Shown in pieces: positions 39,423 through 48,713 of a stretch of 64,000 nt of DNA. The notes beneath the pieces were generated by a model. The model ran no database searches. It saw only the letters and a list, made by a program, of their open reading frames with translations, and was not told where the DNA came from. Within the stretch, counting starts at the first letter, position 1, and each line of letters opens with the position of its first letter. The stretch comes from Leifsonia sp. TF02-11. Its GTDB lineage: Bacteria; Actinomycetota; Actinomycetes; Actinomycetales; Microbacteriaceae. The stretch lies in NCBI RefSeq assembly GCF_017565305.1, contig NZ_JAGEKP010000004.1:372001-436000 (forward strand), read 5' to 3'. A program made the position numbers and the translations under genes.

Positions 39423-40847
39423 ATGTTCCGTGATTCTTCCGAGGTGCTCAAGTTCATCAAGGACACCGACGTCAAGTTCCTTGATATCCGCTTCACCGAC
39501 CTGCCCGGTGTGCAGCAGCACTTCAACATCCCCGCAGCGACCGTCGACGAGGAGTTCTTCTCGGTCGGCCAGCTGTTCGACGGTTCCTCGATCCGGGGTT
39601 TCGCGTCGATCCACGAGTCGGACATGCAGCTGATCCCGGATGTCTCGACCGCCTACATCGACCCGTTCCGCGTCGAGCGCACGCTGATCATGGTCTTCGA
39701 CATCTACAACCCGCGCAACGGTGAGATCTACGCGAAGGACCCCCGCCAGGTCGCCAAGAAGGCCGAGAAGTACCTCGCCTCGACCGGCATCGCGGACACC
39801 GCGTTCTTCGCGCCGGAGGCCGAGTTCTACATCTTCGACGACGTGCGTTACGAAGTGAAGCAGAACTCCTCCTTCTACTCGGTGGACTCCGAGGAGGGTG
39901 CCTGGAACTCCGGCCGCGTCGAAGAGGGCGGAAACCTCGGCAACAAGACCCCGTACAAGGGCGGCTACTTCCCGGTGAGCCCGGTCGACAAGCAGGCCGA
40001 CCTGCGTGACGACATCTCGCTCAAGCTGATCGACGCCGGCCTGATCCTGGAGCGCGCGCACCACGAGGTGGGCACCGGTGGCCAGGCCGAGATCAATTAC
40101 CGGTTCGACACCATGGTCCACGCGGCGGACGACATCCTGAAGTTCAAGTACATCGTCAAGAACACGGCGGAGCAGTGGGGCAAGACCGCCACGTTCATGC
40201 CGAAGCCGCTCTTCGGCGACAACGGCTCGGGCATGCACACTCACCAGTCGCTGTGGAACGACGGCAAGCCGCTGTTCTACGACGAGGCCGGCTACGGCGG
40301 CCTGTCTGACATCGCCCGCTGGTACATCGGCGGCCTGCTCAAGCACGCCCCGGCGGTGCTGGCCTTCACGAACCCGACGGTGAACTCGTTCCACCGCCTG
40401 GTCCCCGGCTTCGAGGCCCCGGTCAACCTGGTCTACTCGGCCGGAAACCGCTCGGCGTCCATCCGCATCCCGATCACGGGCACCAACCCGAAGGCCAAGC
40501 GCATCGAGTTCCGCGCTCCGGACGCCTCGGGCAACCCGTACCTCGCGTTCGCCGCCCAGCTCATGGCGGGCCTCGACGGCATCAAGAACCGCATCGAGCC
40601 GCACGAGCCGGTCGACAAGGACCTCTACGAGCTGCCGCCCGAGGAGGCCAAGAACATCCCTCAGGTGCCGGCTTCGCTCGGCGAGGCCCTCGACGCGCTC
40701 GAGGCCGACCACGACTTCCTCACCGCGGGCGGCGTGTTCACCCCGGAGCTCATCGAGACCTGGATCGAGTACAAGCGCGAGAAGGAGATCAAGCCCCTCG
40801 CGCAGCGCCCGCACCCGTTCGAGTACGAGCTGTACTACGGGGTCTGA
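39423..40847 (+). CDS. glnA: type I glutamine synthetase
   Basis: Makes glutamine from glutamate, ammonia and ATP; the main nitrogen-assimilation enzyme. The 474-aa protein has [23 protein letters not shown], the metal/substrate residues in [31 protein letters not shown], the NRSASIRIP loop and the adenylylation site Tyr402 in [12 protein letters not shown], so it is a GlnE target (glnE at 42864). The ATG at 39423 follows GGGAG; a TTG five codons upstream would overlap that site. Two GlnR boxes upstream point to control by nitrogen supply. Confidence 0.97.
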   Translation: MFRDSSEVLKFIKDTDVKFLDIRFTDLPGVQQHFNIPAATVDEEFFSVGQLFDGSSIRGFASIHESDMQLIPDVSTAYIDPFRVERTLIMVFDIYNPRNGEIYAKDPRQVAKKAEKYLASTGIADTAFFAPEAEFYIFDDVRYEVKQNSSFYSVDSEEGAWNSGRVEEGGNLGNKTPYKGGYFPVSPVDKQADLRDDISLKLIDAGLILERAHHEVGTGGQAEINYRFDTMVHAADDILKFKYIVKNTAEQWGKTATFMPKPLFGDNGSGMHTHQSLWNDGKPLFYDEAGYGGLSDIARWYIGGLLKHAPAVLAFTNPTVNSFHRLVPGFEAPVNLVYSAGNRSASIRIPITGTNPKAKRIEFRAPDASGNPYLAFAAQLMAGLDGIKNRIEPHEPVDKDLYELPPEEAKNIPQVPASLGEALDALEADHDFLTAGGVFTPELIETWIEYKREKEIKPLAQRPHPFEYELYYGV

Positions 40848-40852
40848 TCGGT

Positions 40853-40873
40853 AACCCCTGACCATCAGGGGTT
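40853..40873 (+). terminator. hairpin after glnA
   Basis: AACCCCTGA and TCAGGGGTT form a perfect 9-base stem around CCA, starting 6 bases after the glnA stop. There is no T-tract. Confidence 0.6.
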
Positions 40874-40908
40874 CCCACGGCTTCGCGGACGCCTCAGTCC
40901 GCTCACAG

Positions 40909-40964
40909 TCCGCACGAGTCGCAGGACGGTCCGCGAAAGCGACCGACACCGCGACTCGTGCGGA
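40909..40964. terminator. long inverted repeat between glnA and a convergent small gene
   Basis: TCCGCACGAGTCGC (40909-40922) is the exact reverse complement of 40951-40964. The 28-base interior can fold again around a GAAA loop (CGC/GCG plus CGGT/ACCG). Being symmetric and between convergent genes, it can act in both directions. Confidence 0.65.
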
Positions 40965-40985
40965 TTCGTGTTTGTCCGGCCTCCC

Positions 40986-41219
40986 TCAGCTGGACGACCC
41001 GCCGGGGACGAACGGGTTCCCCGGCCCGTGCAGACGGCCGGTCGCGGGGTCGACCCAGTTGCCGGATCCGGTGGCCCGGTGCCAGCGTTTGTGGAACGCC
41101 AGGTCGGTGGTGTCGGCTTCGACCACGGCCGCACCGCACAGATCGCAGATGCGCAGGATGACTGTCTCGCCGCCCGCTGTCGTGACAGAGACAGACCCCT
41201 CTGGAAACGCGATTCCCAT
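40986..41219 (-). CDS. small putative zinc-binding protein
   Basis: A 77-aa protein, unrecognised. It has a CDLCGAAVVEADTTDLAFHK-type C-x2-C ... H-x4-H pattern (the second His in HKRWH), like a single zinc finger, with a Gly/Pro-rich C-terminus (GRLHGPGNPFVPGG). GAGAGGAG precedes the ATG at 41219. Convergent with glnA across an inverted repeat. Confidence 0.7.
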   Translation of the reverse strand: MGIAFPEGSVSVTTAGGETVILRICDLCGAAVVEADTTDLAFHKRWHRATGSGNWVDPATGRLHGPGNPFVPGGSSS

Positions 41220-41323
41220 CACCCGGCTCCTCTCGATCGTCGACCGCCGCGGTTCGGCGCCGACACCGGCTCCCAAACTACGGCATGCGGAGCGGGGCTC
41301 CCTTCAGGTCCGAGGCCGTTCGA

Positions 41324-41728
41324 TCAGCGGTCTCGGGCGTCGATCTGCGTGGAGTCCTCGAATCGGGCGAGACCGAGAGTGTCCGCGATGACGTCGCGCA
41401 GCTCGTCGGGCGTCAGATGGTCGAGCGACGTCCTGACCCGGTCGGGGATCGCGATGTCGCGGGCTGATGCGAGCACTTCGAAGACGGCGGTGAGGCGGGC
41501 GCGCTCGTCCGCGGTCGCGGGATCGGGCTCGACCCCTGCTTCGGCGAGGCGCGCCGCCCTGTCGAGGGCTGTACGCGCGTCGGCCGCGCGCTCCGCGGCT
41601 GTGCGGGCGTCATCCGTCGGCCAGGACCCCGCCGTGCGTCGCCGCACTGCCAGGAACACGGCGACAGCGGCGAAACCCGCTCCCGCCACAATGAGGGCCA
41701 CCCCGACGGTGGACGGAGCGATGATCAC
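41324..41728 (-). CDS. hypothetical single-pass membrane protein
   Basis: A 134-aa protein with one N-terminal membrane helix (VGVALIVAGAGFAAVAVFLAV) followed by a charged, Ala/Asp/Arg-rich helical domain (DARTAAERAADARTALDRAA, then LDHLTPDELRDVIADTLGLA). No family recognised. Single-gene unit, 105 bases upstream of the small zinc-binding gene. Confidence 0.6.
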   Translation of the reverse strand: MIIAPSTVGVALIVAGAGFAAVAVFLAVRRRTAGSWPTDDARTAAERAADARTALDRAARLAEAGVEPDPATADERARLTAVFEVLASARDIAIPDRVRTSLDHLTPDELRDVIADTLGLARFEDSTQIDARDR

Positions 41729-41877
41729 TCCGTGACGCTATGGTCGGGAGGTGAACGCGACGAGTCCGGGGGCGGAACGGGCAGTGCGGCGGCATTCGAT
41801 CCCGTGTGCGGTCGACCACGTGCGGCTACCGTTGTCGGTGTGACCGCTCACGACGTGGAGCGGGAGGAGGGCGTCGC

Positions 41878-42387
41878 ATGGCCGACCGGGATCTGACCGA
41901 GGTGCTCGACGAGGTCGCGCGGGCGCTCTCCGGCCCTGCATGGGAGCGCCTCCGCAGGGACGACCGCGCCGAATGGTTCGGGCACTTCGTCAGCGGGATC
42001 GCGCTCGCTGTCGGGCTGCGGCCGATCGAGCATCAGGACTCGGGAATCCGCCTCGACGACGGCGGAGTCTTCTCCGCGAAGGTCGTCGTCTTCACCGACA
42101 AGACCATCGTGTTCGCCGACGCCGTCGGGCGCAGCTCCGACCCGTACGACGTCGAGACGCTCGTGGTCGCCCGACCGCGCGCCGGGCTCGCCCAGCTGAC
42201 GGTGTCCGACGCGAATTCGGCGTTCCGGCGCGACCTGTTCGACCCGTGGCCGGGCGATTTCACGATCACGGCCGAGTGGACGTACGGCGCGAAGGTGACC
42301 TTCCCGCTCAGCCCGATCGAGACGGCCGACCATCGGGCGCGGTTCAGCGCACTGTACGCCGCTCTGATCGACGCATTGGGTGACTAG
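41878..42387 (+). CDS. hypothetical protein
   Basis: A 169-aa soluble acidic protein with no family recognised. It reads as an alpha helix at the start (LTEVLDEVARALSG), then alternating strands (GVFSAKVVVFTDKTIVFADAV, SDPYDVETLVVARPRAGL). GGAGGAGGG precedes the ATG at 41878. The 149 bases before it hold only a possible 30-codon frame that is not supported. Confidence 0.65.
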   Translation: MADRDLTEVLDEVARALSGPAWERLRRDDRAEWFGHFVSGIALAVGLRPIEHQDSGIRLDDGGVFSAKVVVFTDKTIVFADAVGRSSDPYDVETLVVARPRAGLAQLTVSDANSAFRRDLFDPWPGDFTITAEWTYGAKVTFPLSPIETADHRARFSALYAALIDALGD

Positions 42388-42521
42388 GCGCGCCACCGGC
42401 GCGTGAACATCGCCTGAGAACCGTCGCAGGGTGGCCGGGCGAGCATTCCCGGGACGCGGGCGGGCGGCTAGATTCGTCCGCGCCGGGGCCACTCGGACCC
42501 CGCCAGAGATCGGAGACCCCC

Positions 42522-42833
42522 ATGGCCCGCTACCTCCTCCTCTACCGTGCCGACCCCGAGGCGATGGCCGCGATGCCGGAACCCACGCCCGAACAAGCCG
42601 AGGAGATGAACGCGGCGTGGAACGCCTGGGCGCAGCAGGTCGGCGCCGGACTGATCGACTTCGGAGCGCCGACTGCGGCTGTCTCGGAGGGCGCCGACCG
42701 CAGCGTCGGCGGCTACACGCTCATCGAGGCCGACGACGCCGACGCCGTCGAGACCGTGCTCACCGGCCACCCGCACCGTGCGATGGGGGGCACGATCGAC
42801 GTCTACGAGCTGACGCCCGTCCCCGGCATGTGA
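42522..42833 (+). CDS. YCII-related domain protein
   Basis: A 103-aa protein with the dimeric alpha/beta-barrel form of YciI/DGPF proteins: MARYLLLYRADPEAMA, AWAQQVGAGLIDFGAP, GYTLIEADDADAVETVLTGHPH and a terminal strand IDVYELTPV. The His in the helix-strand turn corresponds to the possible active-site position. Function unknown. It is convergent with glnE. Confidence 0.82.
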   Translation: MARYLLLYRADPEAMAAMPEPTPEQAEEMNAAWNAWAQQVGAGLIDFGAPTAAVSEGADRSVGGYTLIEADDADAVETVLTGHPHRAMGGTIDVYELTPVPGM

Positions 42834-42863
42834 CGAAGCGACTCCCTGGCGCCGACAGCCCGA

Positions 42864-45800
42864 TCAGCCCGTCGGCGCCGGGCGCTGCGGGAGCCCGTAG
42901 AACGAACGCTCGAACACCGCGCGCGCACGCCGGGTGACGGCCAGGTAGTCCTCCTCGAGCCGGCTCGCCGACCCGGGAGGGTATTCCATCAGCCGCGCGA
43001 CACCCTCCAGCGCCACCCGGTCGGCCGGGAGCACGTCGGCGGTCTTGTTCGTCCACAGTGTCATCGCCGAGCGTGCCCGGGAGGCGAACAGCCAGGCATC
43101 ATGCAGCTTCGCGGCGTCGTCCGCGTCGATGAAGCCGTGCTCGACCGCGACCGCGAGCGCCTCCAGAGTAGAGGTCGTGCGCAGTTCGGGGATGGCGGCA
43201 GCGTGCTGCAGCTGCACGAGCTGCACGAACCACTCGACGTCGCTGAGCGAGCCGCGGCCCAGTTTGAGGTGCCGTGACGGGTCGGCGCCCTGCGGGAGCC
43301 GCTCGTTCTCGACGCGCGCCTTGATGCGCTTGACCTCGCGGACCTCCTGCTCGCCGATGCTCGCGGGGTACCGCACCTCGTCGGCGACGGCTTCGAAGTC
43401 GGCGAGAAGTGCGGCATCGCCCGCGACCCCTCTGGCTCGCAGGAGCGCCTGGGCCTCCCAGGTGAGCGACCAGCGGCGGTAGTAGGCGCGGTAGGCCTCC
43501 AGCGAGCGAACGGCCGGACCGTTCTTGCCCTCCGGGCGCAGACCGATGTCGAGGTCGAGCGGCAGCCGGCTGTCTTCGGTGAGCGTGTTGAGCTGCGCGA
43601 CGATCGCGAGTGCGGCCTTGTGCGCGGTGTCCTGGTCGGCCGCGAGCGGGCGGAAGACGTACATCACGTCGGCGTCGGACCCGAAACCCAGCTCCCGGCC
43701 GCCGAAGCGTCCCATGCCGATGATCGCGAACTCGAGCGCGTCGGCGTCGCCGCGCTCGGCGCGGATCGCGGCCAGCACCCCGGCGATGACGTTCTCGGTG
43801 ACGGCGGTGAGCCCGCGCGCGAGCTCCTCGATCGTCGAGAAGCCGAGGATCGCGGAGAACGCCAGGCGCAGTACCTCGCGCCGGCGAACCGCGCGCAACG
43901 AGGCCGCAGCAGTGGCCGCCGACTCGTGCCGGCCGAGGATCGCCGCCGTCTCCTCCCGCAGCAGCTCGGCCGGGCGCGGACGCAGCTCCTCCTCCGACTC
44001 CAGCCAGGCGACCGACTCGGGGATGCGCCCGAGCAGATCTCCGGCGAACCGCGAGCCGGACAGCACGCGCGTGAGACGTTCCGCGGCGCCGGTGGAGTCG
44101 CGCAGCATCCGCAGATACCAGTGCGTCGAGCCGAGGTCCTCGCTCAGGCGCCGGAAGGTGAGGAGGCCGTAGTCCGGATCCGCGCCGGCCGCGAACCACT
44201 GCAGGAGCACCGGGAGGAGGTGTCGCTGGATGGTCGCGCGACGCGAGACGCCCGCGGTGAGCGCGGCGATGTGCGCAAGGGCGCCCCGCGGGTCGCGGAA
44301 TCCGATCGCTGCGAGCCGCGCTTCCGCCTGCTCGCTGGTGAGCCCGGCACCGCCCTCTGTGGCCGGTGCGTCGGCCAGCCGCGCGTCCGCGTTGGTGGCC
44401 GCCACGGCGCTCAGCAGCGGCCGGTAGAACAGGCGCTCGTGGAGGCCGCGGACGCGGTGCTTGATCTCGTTCCAGCGCACCATCAGCTGCTCGGCGCTCG
44501 ACGCCAGCCCTGTCGCCCTCGCCAGCACCCGCACGTCGCCCTCGTCGCGCGGCATGAGGTGGGTTCGGCTGAGGTGCCGCAGCTGGAGGCGGTGCTCCAT
44601 GAGCCGCAGCGTGCGGTAGTCCTGCGAGAACGTCGCCGCCTCCTCGCGGCCGATGTACCCCTGGGCGGCCAGAGCGGCCAGGGCGGAGAGCGTGTCGCGC
44701 TGGCGCACGAGCTCGTCGCTCTGTCCGTGCACCAGCTGCAGCAGCTGCACGGTGAACTCGACGTCGCGCAATCCGCCCGGCCCGAGCTTCAGCTGATAGT
44801 GCACCTCGTCGTCCGGGATGTTGTCGGTGACGCGCTCGCGCATCCGCTGCACCGACTCCACGAAGTTCTCACGGGACGCGCTGCTCCACACCTTGGGGGC
44901 GAGCGCGGCGACGTACCGGGCGCCGAGGTCGGCATCGCCCGCGAGCGGGCGTGCCTTGAGCAGCGCTTGGAACTCCCAGCCCTTGGCCCAGCGGTCGTAG
45001 TACGCGATGTGCGACTCGAGCGTGCGCACCAGCGCGCCGTCTTTACCCTCTGGCCTGAGGTTGGGGTCGACCTCCCACAGTCCGGGCTCGATCGCCGGCT
45101 CGTGGATCCCGCGCTGGGTGAGCATCGCGAGCCGGGTGGCGATGTCGACCGCGCGGCCCGCGCTGAGGCCGGCGGACTCCACGCCCTCCGTCACGTAGAT
45201 GACGTCGACATCGCTGACGTAGTTGAGTTCGCGCGCCCCGGCCTTGCCCATGCCGATGACGGCGAACGGGGTGGCGCGCACCTCGGCCTCGGGGAACCGG
45301 CCCGGCCCGGTGCCGATGGTCTGCTTCCGCGCGACCGCGAGCGACGCCTCCAGGGCGGCGGCGGCGAGGTCGGAGAGGGCGGCCGCGACCGCGTCGAACC
45401 CGGCGACCGGGTCGTCCTGCTCGAGGTCGAAGCTCGCGATCTGCACGAGACGACGACGGTAACGGACCCGCAGTGCGGTGCGCCCCTCGTCGTCCTCGAG
45501 CGCCGCGACCCCGTCGATCGCGCCGACGGCGTCGAGCAGGTCGGCGCGCAGCTCGTCGGCGGTCGGCAACACGGAGACCGGGAGGTCGAGCGCGCTCAGT
45601 TCCGCCGGCTGGCGCAGGAAGAACTCCGCTGCGCCCTCCGACGCGCCGATCACGCGCAGGACCCGGCGGGCGTCGTTGCGCGACGGCACGTAGCGGGCGC
45701 TCTGCACGGGAGCATGACGCAGCAGCCGAAGCGCGAGCGCCAGCGCGGTGTCCGGATCCGCCGCCGCCGAGAAGGCGGGAAGCAGATCGTCCACGTCGAA

Positions 45801-45902
45801 GCCGGTCAGCGCGACGAGCTCGTCGAGCTGCCCCCGCACCGAGCTCAGCCCCACGAACCCGGCGCGCGCGAGCGTGGTGAGGGAGAGCTGCTCGCGGGTC
45901 AC
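42864..45902 (-). CDS. glnE: bifunctional glutamine synthetase adenylyltransferase/deadenylase
   Basis: Adds AMP to, and removes it from, the tyrosine of GlnA (Tyr402 here), switching the enzyme off and on. The 1012-aa protein has two nucleotidyltransferase halves: an N-terminal deadenylase with AVIGMGKAGARELNYVSDVDVIYV and a C-terminal adenylylase with AIIGMGRFGGRELGFGSDADVMYVF, each followed by a helical GlnD-PII-linked domain. No PII gene is seen in the window. It ends 31 bases from the YCII stop and has glnA2 7 bases upstream in the same direction, so the two are co-transcribed. Confidence 0.95.
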   Translation of the reverse strand: MTREQLSLTTLARAGFVGLSSVRGQLDELVALTGFDVDDLLPAFSAAADPDTALALALRLLRHAPVQSARYVPSRNDARRVLRVIGASEGAAEFFLRQPAELSALDLPVSVLPTADELRADLLDAVGAIDGVAALEDDEGRTALRVRYRRRLVQIASFDLEQDDPVAGFDAVAAALSDLAAAALEASLAVARKQTIGTGPGRFPEAEVRATPFAVIGMGKAGARELNYVSDVDVIYVTEGVESAGLSAGRAVDIATRLAMLTQRGIHEPAIEPGLWEVDPNLRPEGKDGALVRTLESHIAYYDRWAKGWEFQALLKARPLAGDADLGARYVAALAPKVWSSASRENFVESVQRMRERVTDNIPDDEVHYQLKLGPGGLRDVEFTVQLLQLVHGQSDELVRQRDTLSALAALAAQGYIGREEAATFSQDYRTLRLMEHRLQLRHLSRTHLMPRDEGDVRVLARATGLASSAEQLMVRWNEIKHRVRGLHERLFYRPLLSAVAATNADARLADAPATEGGAGLTSEQAEARLAAIGFRDPRGALAHIAALTAGVSRRATIQRHLLPVLLQWFAAGADPDYGLLTFRRLSEDLGSTHWYLRMLRDSTGAAERLTRVLSGSRFAGDLLGRIPESVAWLESEEELRPRPAELLREETAAILGRHESAATAAASLRAVRRREVLRLAFSAILGFSTIEELARGLTAVTENVIAGVLAAIRAERGDADALEFAIIGMGRFGGRELGFGSDADVMYVFRPLAADQDTAHKAALAIVAQLNTLTEDSRLPLDLDIGLRPEGKNGPAVRSLEAYRAYYRRWSLTWEAQALLRARGVAGDAALLADFEAVADEVRYPASIGEQEVREVKRIKARVENERLPQGADPSRHLKLGRGSLSDVEWFVQLVQLQHAAAIPELRTTSTLEALAVAVEHGFIDADDAAKLHDAWLFASRARSAMTLWTNKTADVLPADRVALEGVARLMEYPPGSASRLEEDYLAVTRRARAVFERSFYGLPQRPAPTG

Positions 45903-45909
45903 GACTCGT

Positions 45910-47247
45910 TCAGAGGATCTCGAGGTTGGTGCGCAGCTCGAACGGTGTCACCTGGGCGCGATACTCCGCCCACTCCCTGCGCTTGTTGAGCAGAGCGTAG
46001 TTGAACACCTGCTCGCCGAGCGTCTCGGCGACGAGCTCCGACTCCTCCATGAGCGCGATCGCGTGGTCGAGGCTGGCGGGCAGCTGGTTGTAGCCGAGAG
46101 CCCGGCGCTCGGCGTCGGACAGCGCCCAGACGTTGTCCTCGGCCTCCGGAGGCAGCTCGTACTGACCTTCGATGCCCTTGAGTCCGGCGGCCAGCATCAG
46201 CGAGAACGCGAGATAGGGGTTCGCCGCCGAGTCGATCGCGCGGTACTCGACGCGCGAGCTCTGGCCCTTGTTGGGCTTGTAGAGCGGAACACGCACGAGC
46301 GCCGAGCGGTTGTTGTGCCCCCAGCAGACGAAGCTCGGGGCCTCGTCGCCGCCCCAGAGCCGCTTGTAGGAGTTGACGAACTGGTTCGTGACCGCCGTGA
46401 TCTCGGGCGCATGCTTGAGCAGGCCCGCGATGAACTGCCGGCCGACCTTCGACAGCTGGTATTGCGCGCCGGCCTCGAAGAACGCGTTGGTGTCACCCTC
46501 GAACAGCGACATGTGGGTGTGCATGCCCGAGCCCGGGTGCCCGGAGAGCGGCTTCGGCATGAACGTCGCGTAGACGCCCTGCTCGATCGCCACCTCCTTG
46601 ATGACCGTGCGGAACGTCATGATGTTGTCGGCCGTGGTCAGCGCGTCGGCGTACCGGAGGTCGATCTCGTTCTGACCCGGGCCGGCCTCGTGGTGGCTGA
46701 ACTCCACCGAGATCCCGAGGTCTTCGAGCATGCGCACCGAGCGCCGGCGGAAGTCGTGCGCGGTGCCACCCGGCACGTTGTCGAAGTAGCCGGCCGAGTC
46801 CACCGGCTCGGGGCCTTCGTCGCCGAAGGTCGACGACTTGAGCAGGTAGAACTCGATCTCCGGGTGCGTGTAGAACGTGAACCCGCGATCGGCGGCCTTC
46901 TCGAGCGTGCGCTTGAGCACGTTGCGCGGGTCGGACACCGAGGGCTGGCCGTCGGGTGTCGTGATGTCGCAGAACATGCGGGCGGTCGGGTCGACCTCCC
47001 CGCGCCACGGCAGGATCTGGAAGGTGGTGGGGTCGGGATGCGCGAGGAGGTCGGACTCGAACGCGCGGGTCAGGCCCTCGATGGCCGAGCCGTCGAAACC
47101 GAGACCCTCGGTGAACGCGCCCTCGACCTCGGCCGGGGCGATCGCCACGGACTTGAGCGTGCCCACGACGTCGGTGAACCACAGCCTCACGAACTTGACG
47201 CCGCGCTCCTCGATGGTCCGAAGAACGAAGTCGCGCTGCTTGTCCAT
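45910..47247 (-). CDS. glnA2: glutamine synthetase-like protein GlnA2
   Basis: Member of the glutamine synthetase superfamily, 445 aa. It has FVRLWFTDVVGTLKSVAI, FDGSAIEG, EIEFYLL, HHEAGPGQNEIDLRYADAL, KPLSGHPGSGMHTHMSLF and NRSALVRVPLY. The adenylylation motif is not kept: LYELPPEE of GlnA is replaced by DNVWALSDAERR, so it is not a likely GlnE substrate. The M. tuberculosis counterpart lies next to glnE in the same way; related GlnA-like enzymes in Streptomyces act on polyamines or ethanolamine. True substrate uncertain. Confidence 0.9.
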   Translation of the reverse strand: MDKQRDFVLRTIEERGVKFVRLWFTDVVGTLKSVAIAPAEVEGAFTEGLGFDGSAIEGLTRAFESDLLAHPDPTTFQILPWRGEVDPTARMFCDITTPDGQPSVSDPRNVLKRTLEKAADRGFTFYTHPEIEFYLLKSSTFGDEGPEPVDSAGYFDNVPGGTAHDFRRRSVRMLEDLGISVEFSHHEAGPGQNEIDLRYADALTTADNIMTFRTVIKEVAIEQGVYATFMPKPLSGHPGSGMHTHMSLFEGDTNAFFEAGAQYQLSKVGRQFIAGLLKHAPEITAVTNQFVNSYKRLWGGDEAPSFVCWGHNNRSALVRVPLYKPNKGQSSRVEYRAIDSAANPYLAFSLMLAAGLKGIEGQYELPPEAEDNVWALSDAERRALGYNQLPASLDHAIALMEESELVAETLGEQVFNYALLNKRREWAEYRAQVTPFELRTNLEIL

Positions 47248-47339
47248 CCTGCCCCTTTCGTCAGCCCCTCCAGACTAGTGGTTCAGCCGCCGGAATCCCG
47301 CCGGATCCCGCTCGGTGACGCATCACTAGACTGAGGCGC

Positions 47340-48191
47340 ATGAGCGAGCAGTCCCCTGTGCCCTCCGTCCACCCCGCCACCCCGTCGATGGAGTCGCTGA
47401 AGCGGGTGCGGACCCGTCACTTCCAGGCGGCGAAGGAGGAGGGCGCGCCGTTCACCGGCCTCACCAGCTACGACATGCTGACGGCCCAGATCTTCGACGA
47501 GGCGGGCATCGACTTCCTGTTGGTCGGCGACTCCGCCGGCAACAACGTCCTCGGGTACGACACCACCCTTCCGGTGACGGTCGACGACCTCATCCCGCTG
47601 ACGCGCGCCGTCGCGAAGGCCGTCAAGCGCGCGTTCGTCGTCGCCGACATGCCGTTCGGCTCCTACGAGACCGGCCCGCAGGAGGCGCTGCACACCGCCG
47701 TGCGGTTCATGAAGGAGACCGGCGCCCACGCGGTCAAGCTGGAGGGCGGCGAGCGCAGCGCCAAGCAGATCCGTCGCATCGTCGACGCCGGCATCCCGGT
47801 GATGGCGCACATCGGCTTCACCCCGCAGAGCGAGCACGGGCTCGGCGGCCACATCGTGCAGGGCCGCGGCGCGGGAGCCGAGCAGGTGCTGGCGGACGCC
47901 CACGCGGTCGAGGACGCCGGAGCGTTCGCCGTGGTGATGGAGATGGTCCCCGCCGACGTGGCCCAGCGGGTGACCCGGGAGCTGCGCATCCCCACCATCG
48001 GTGTCGGCGCCGGCCCGCACGTCGACGGCCAGCTGCTGGTGTGGACCGACTGGGCCGGGTTCACGACGGGCCGCATCCCGCGCTTCGTCAAGCAGTACGC
48101 CGACCTCAAGGGCATCCTGTCGGACGCGGCGCGGGCCTACAAGGACGACGTCAAGGGCGGTCAGTTCCCGACCGAGGAGCACAGCTTCTAG
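47340..48191 (+). CDS. panB: 3-methyl-2-oxobutanoate hydroxymethyltransferase
   Basis: First enzyme of pantothenate synthesis: adds a hydroxymethyl group from methylene-THF to 2-oxoisovalerate. The 283-aa protein has [24 protein letters not shown], the metal ligands in [39 protein letters not shown] and the catalytic Glu in [11 protein letters not shown]. Divergent from glnA2, with 92 bases between. The N-terminal ~20 residues are Pro/Ser-rich. Downstream is a convergent DUF6194 gene. Confidence 0.95.
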   Translation: MSEQSPVPSVHPATPSMESLKRVRTRHFQAAKEEGAPFTGLTSYDMLTAQIFDEAGIDFLLVGDSAGNNVLGYDTTLPVTVDDLIPLTRAVAKAVKRAFVVADMPFGSYETGPQEALHTAVRFMKETGAHAVKLEGGERSAKQIRRIVDAGIPVMAHIGFTPQSEHGLGGHIVQGRGAGAEQVLADAHAVEDAGAFAVVMEMVPADVAQRVTRELRIPTIGVGAGPHVDGQLLVWTDWAGFTTGRIPRFVKQYADLKGILSDAARAYKDDVKGGQFPTEEHSF

Positions 48192-48201
48192 TCGGGGTCG
48201 A

Positions 48202-48672
48202 TCACTCGGCGGCCGTCCGGCGTTCGACACGCCGGCGGTCGGCGGCGTGCGCGTCGGCGAGAGCCTGGAGAGCGCGGTCGAGCGTGGCGTCGCCGGGGTT
48301 CACGATGCAGACCCAGCCGTACGCACCGTAGAGCGGATGCGGGAGGAACACGTCCTCGACGCCGAAATCCGGCACCGCTCCACCGGAGCCGCCGAGCGCG
48401 TGACCGACGAGCTCAGCGGCGACCCGCGACCCCACGTGGATGTTGAGTCGCCAGCGATCGGGCGCGCCGAGCCGCGACTGCACATCGTCCGGGTAGTCCG
48501 TGGTCACGATCGTCGCGTAGGGCTGCCGGTTCGTCGGCACCCGCCCGTCGGGTGCGTAGTAGAAGAAGTGGTCGCCCCAGGAGATCTCCGGGAACGCGCT
48601 GCCGGCCTCCGGCGCGAGTTCGAGCACCCCGTCGAAACGCCTGACCTCTGAGAGAATCCGTTGCATCGTCAT
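48202..48672 (-). CDS. DUF6194 family protein
   Basis: A 156-aa soluble protein. Marks are ISWGDHFFYYAPDG, YATIVTTDYPDDVQSRL, RWRLNIHVGSR and VFLPHPLYGAYGWVCIVNPG, which fit the DUF6194 family; function unknown. ATG at 48672, or at 48666 (two codons later). It is divergent from the MerR gene with only 41 bases between, so that gene is the likely regulator. Confidence 0.8.
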   Translation of the reverse strand: MTMQRILSEVRRFDGVLELAPEAGSAFPEISWGDHFFYYAPDGRVPTNRQPYATIVTTDYPDDVQSRLGAPDRWRLNIHVGSRVAAELVGHALGGSGGAVPDFGVEDVFLPHPLYGAYGWVCIVNPGDATLDRALQALADAHAADRRRVERRTAAE

Positions 48673-48673
48673 G

Positions 48674-48693
48674 CTTCGAGTGTGTGCTTGAAG
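48674..48693. promoter_or_regulatory. candidate MerR operator between DUF6194 and the MerR gene
   Basis: CTTCGAG-N6-CTTGAAG is a 20-base near-palindrome (6 of 7 arm positions match), the length and position expected for a MerR-type operator in a short divergent promoter. Confidence 0.45.
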
Positions 48694-48713
48694 TGCTAAT
48701 GGAGGGTTGGCGG

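Noticed and set aside
41729-41877. A 30-codon GTG frame before the hypothetical gene at 41878
   Set aside because: No homology, composition like noise, and only a moderate ribosome site.
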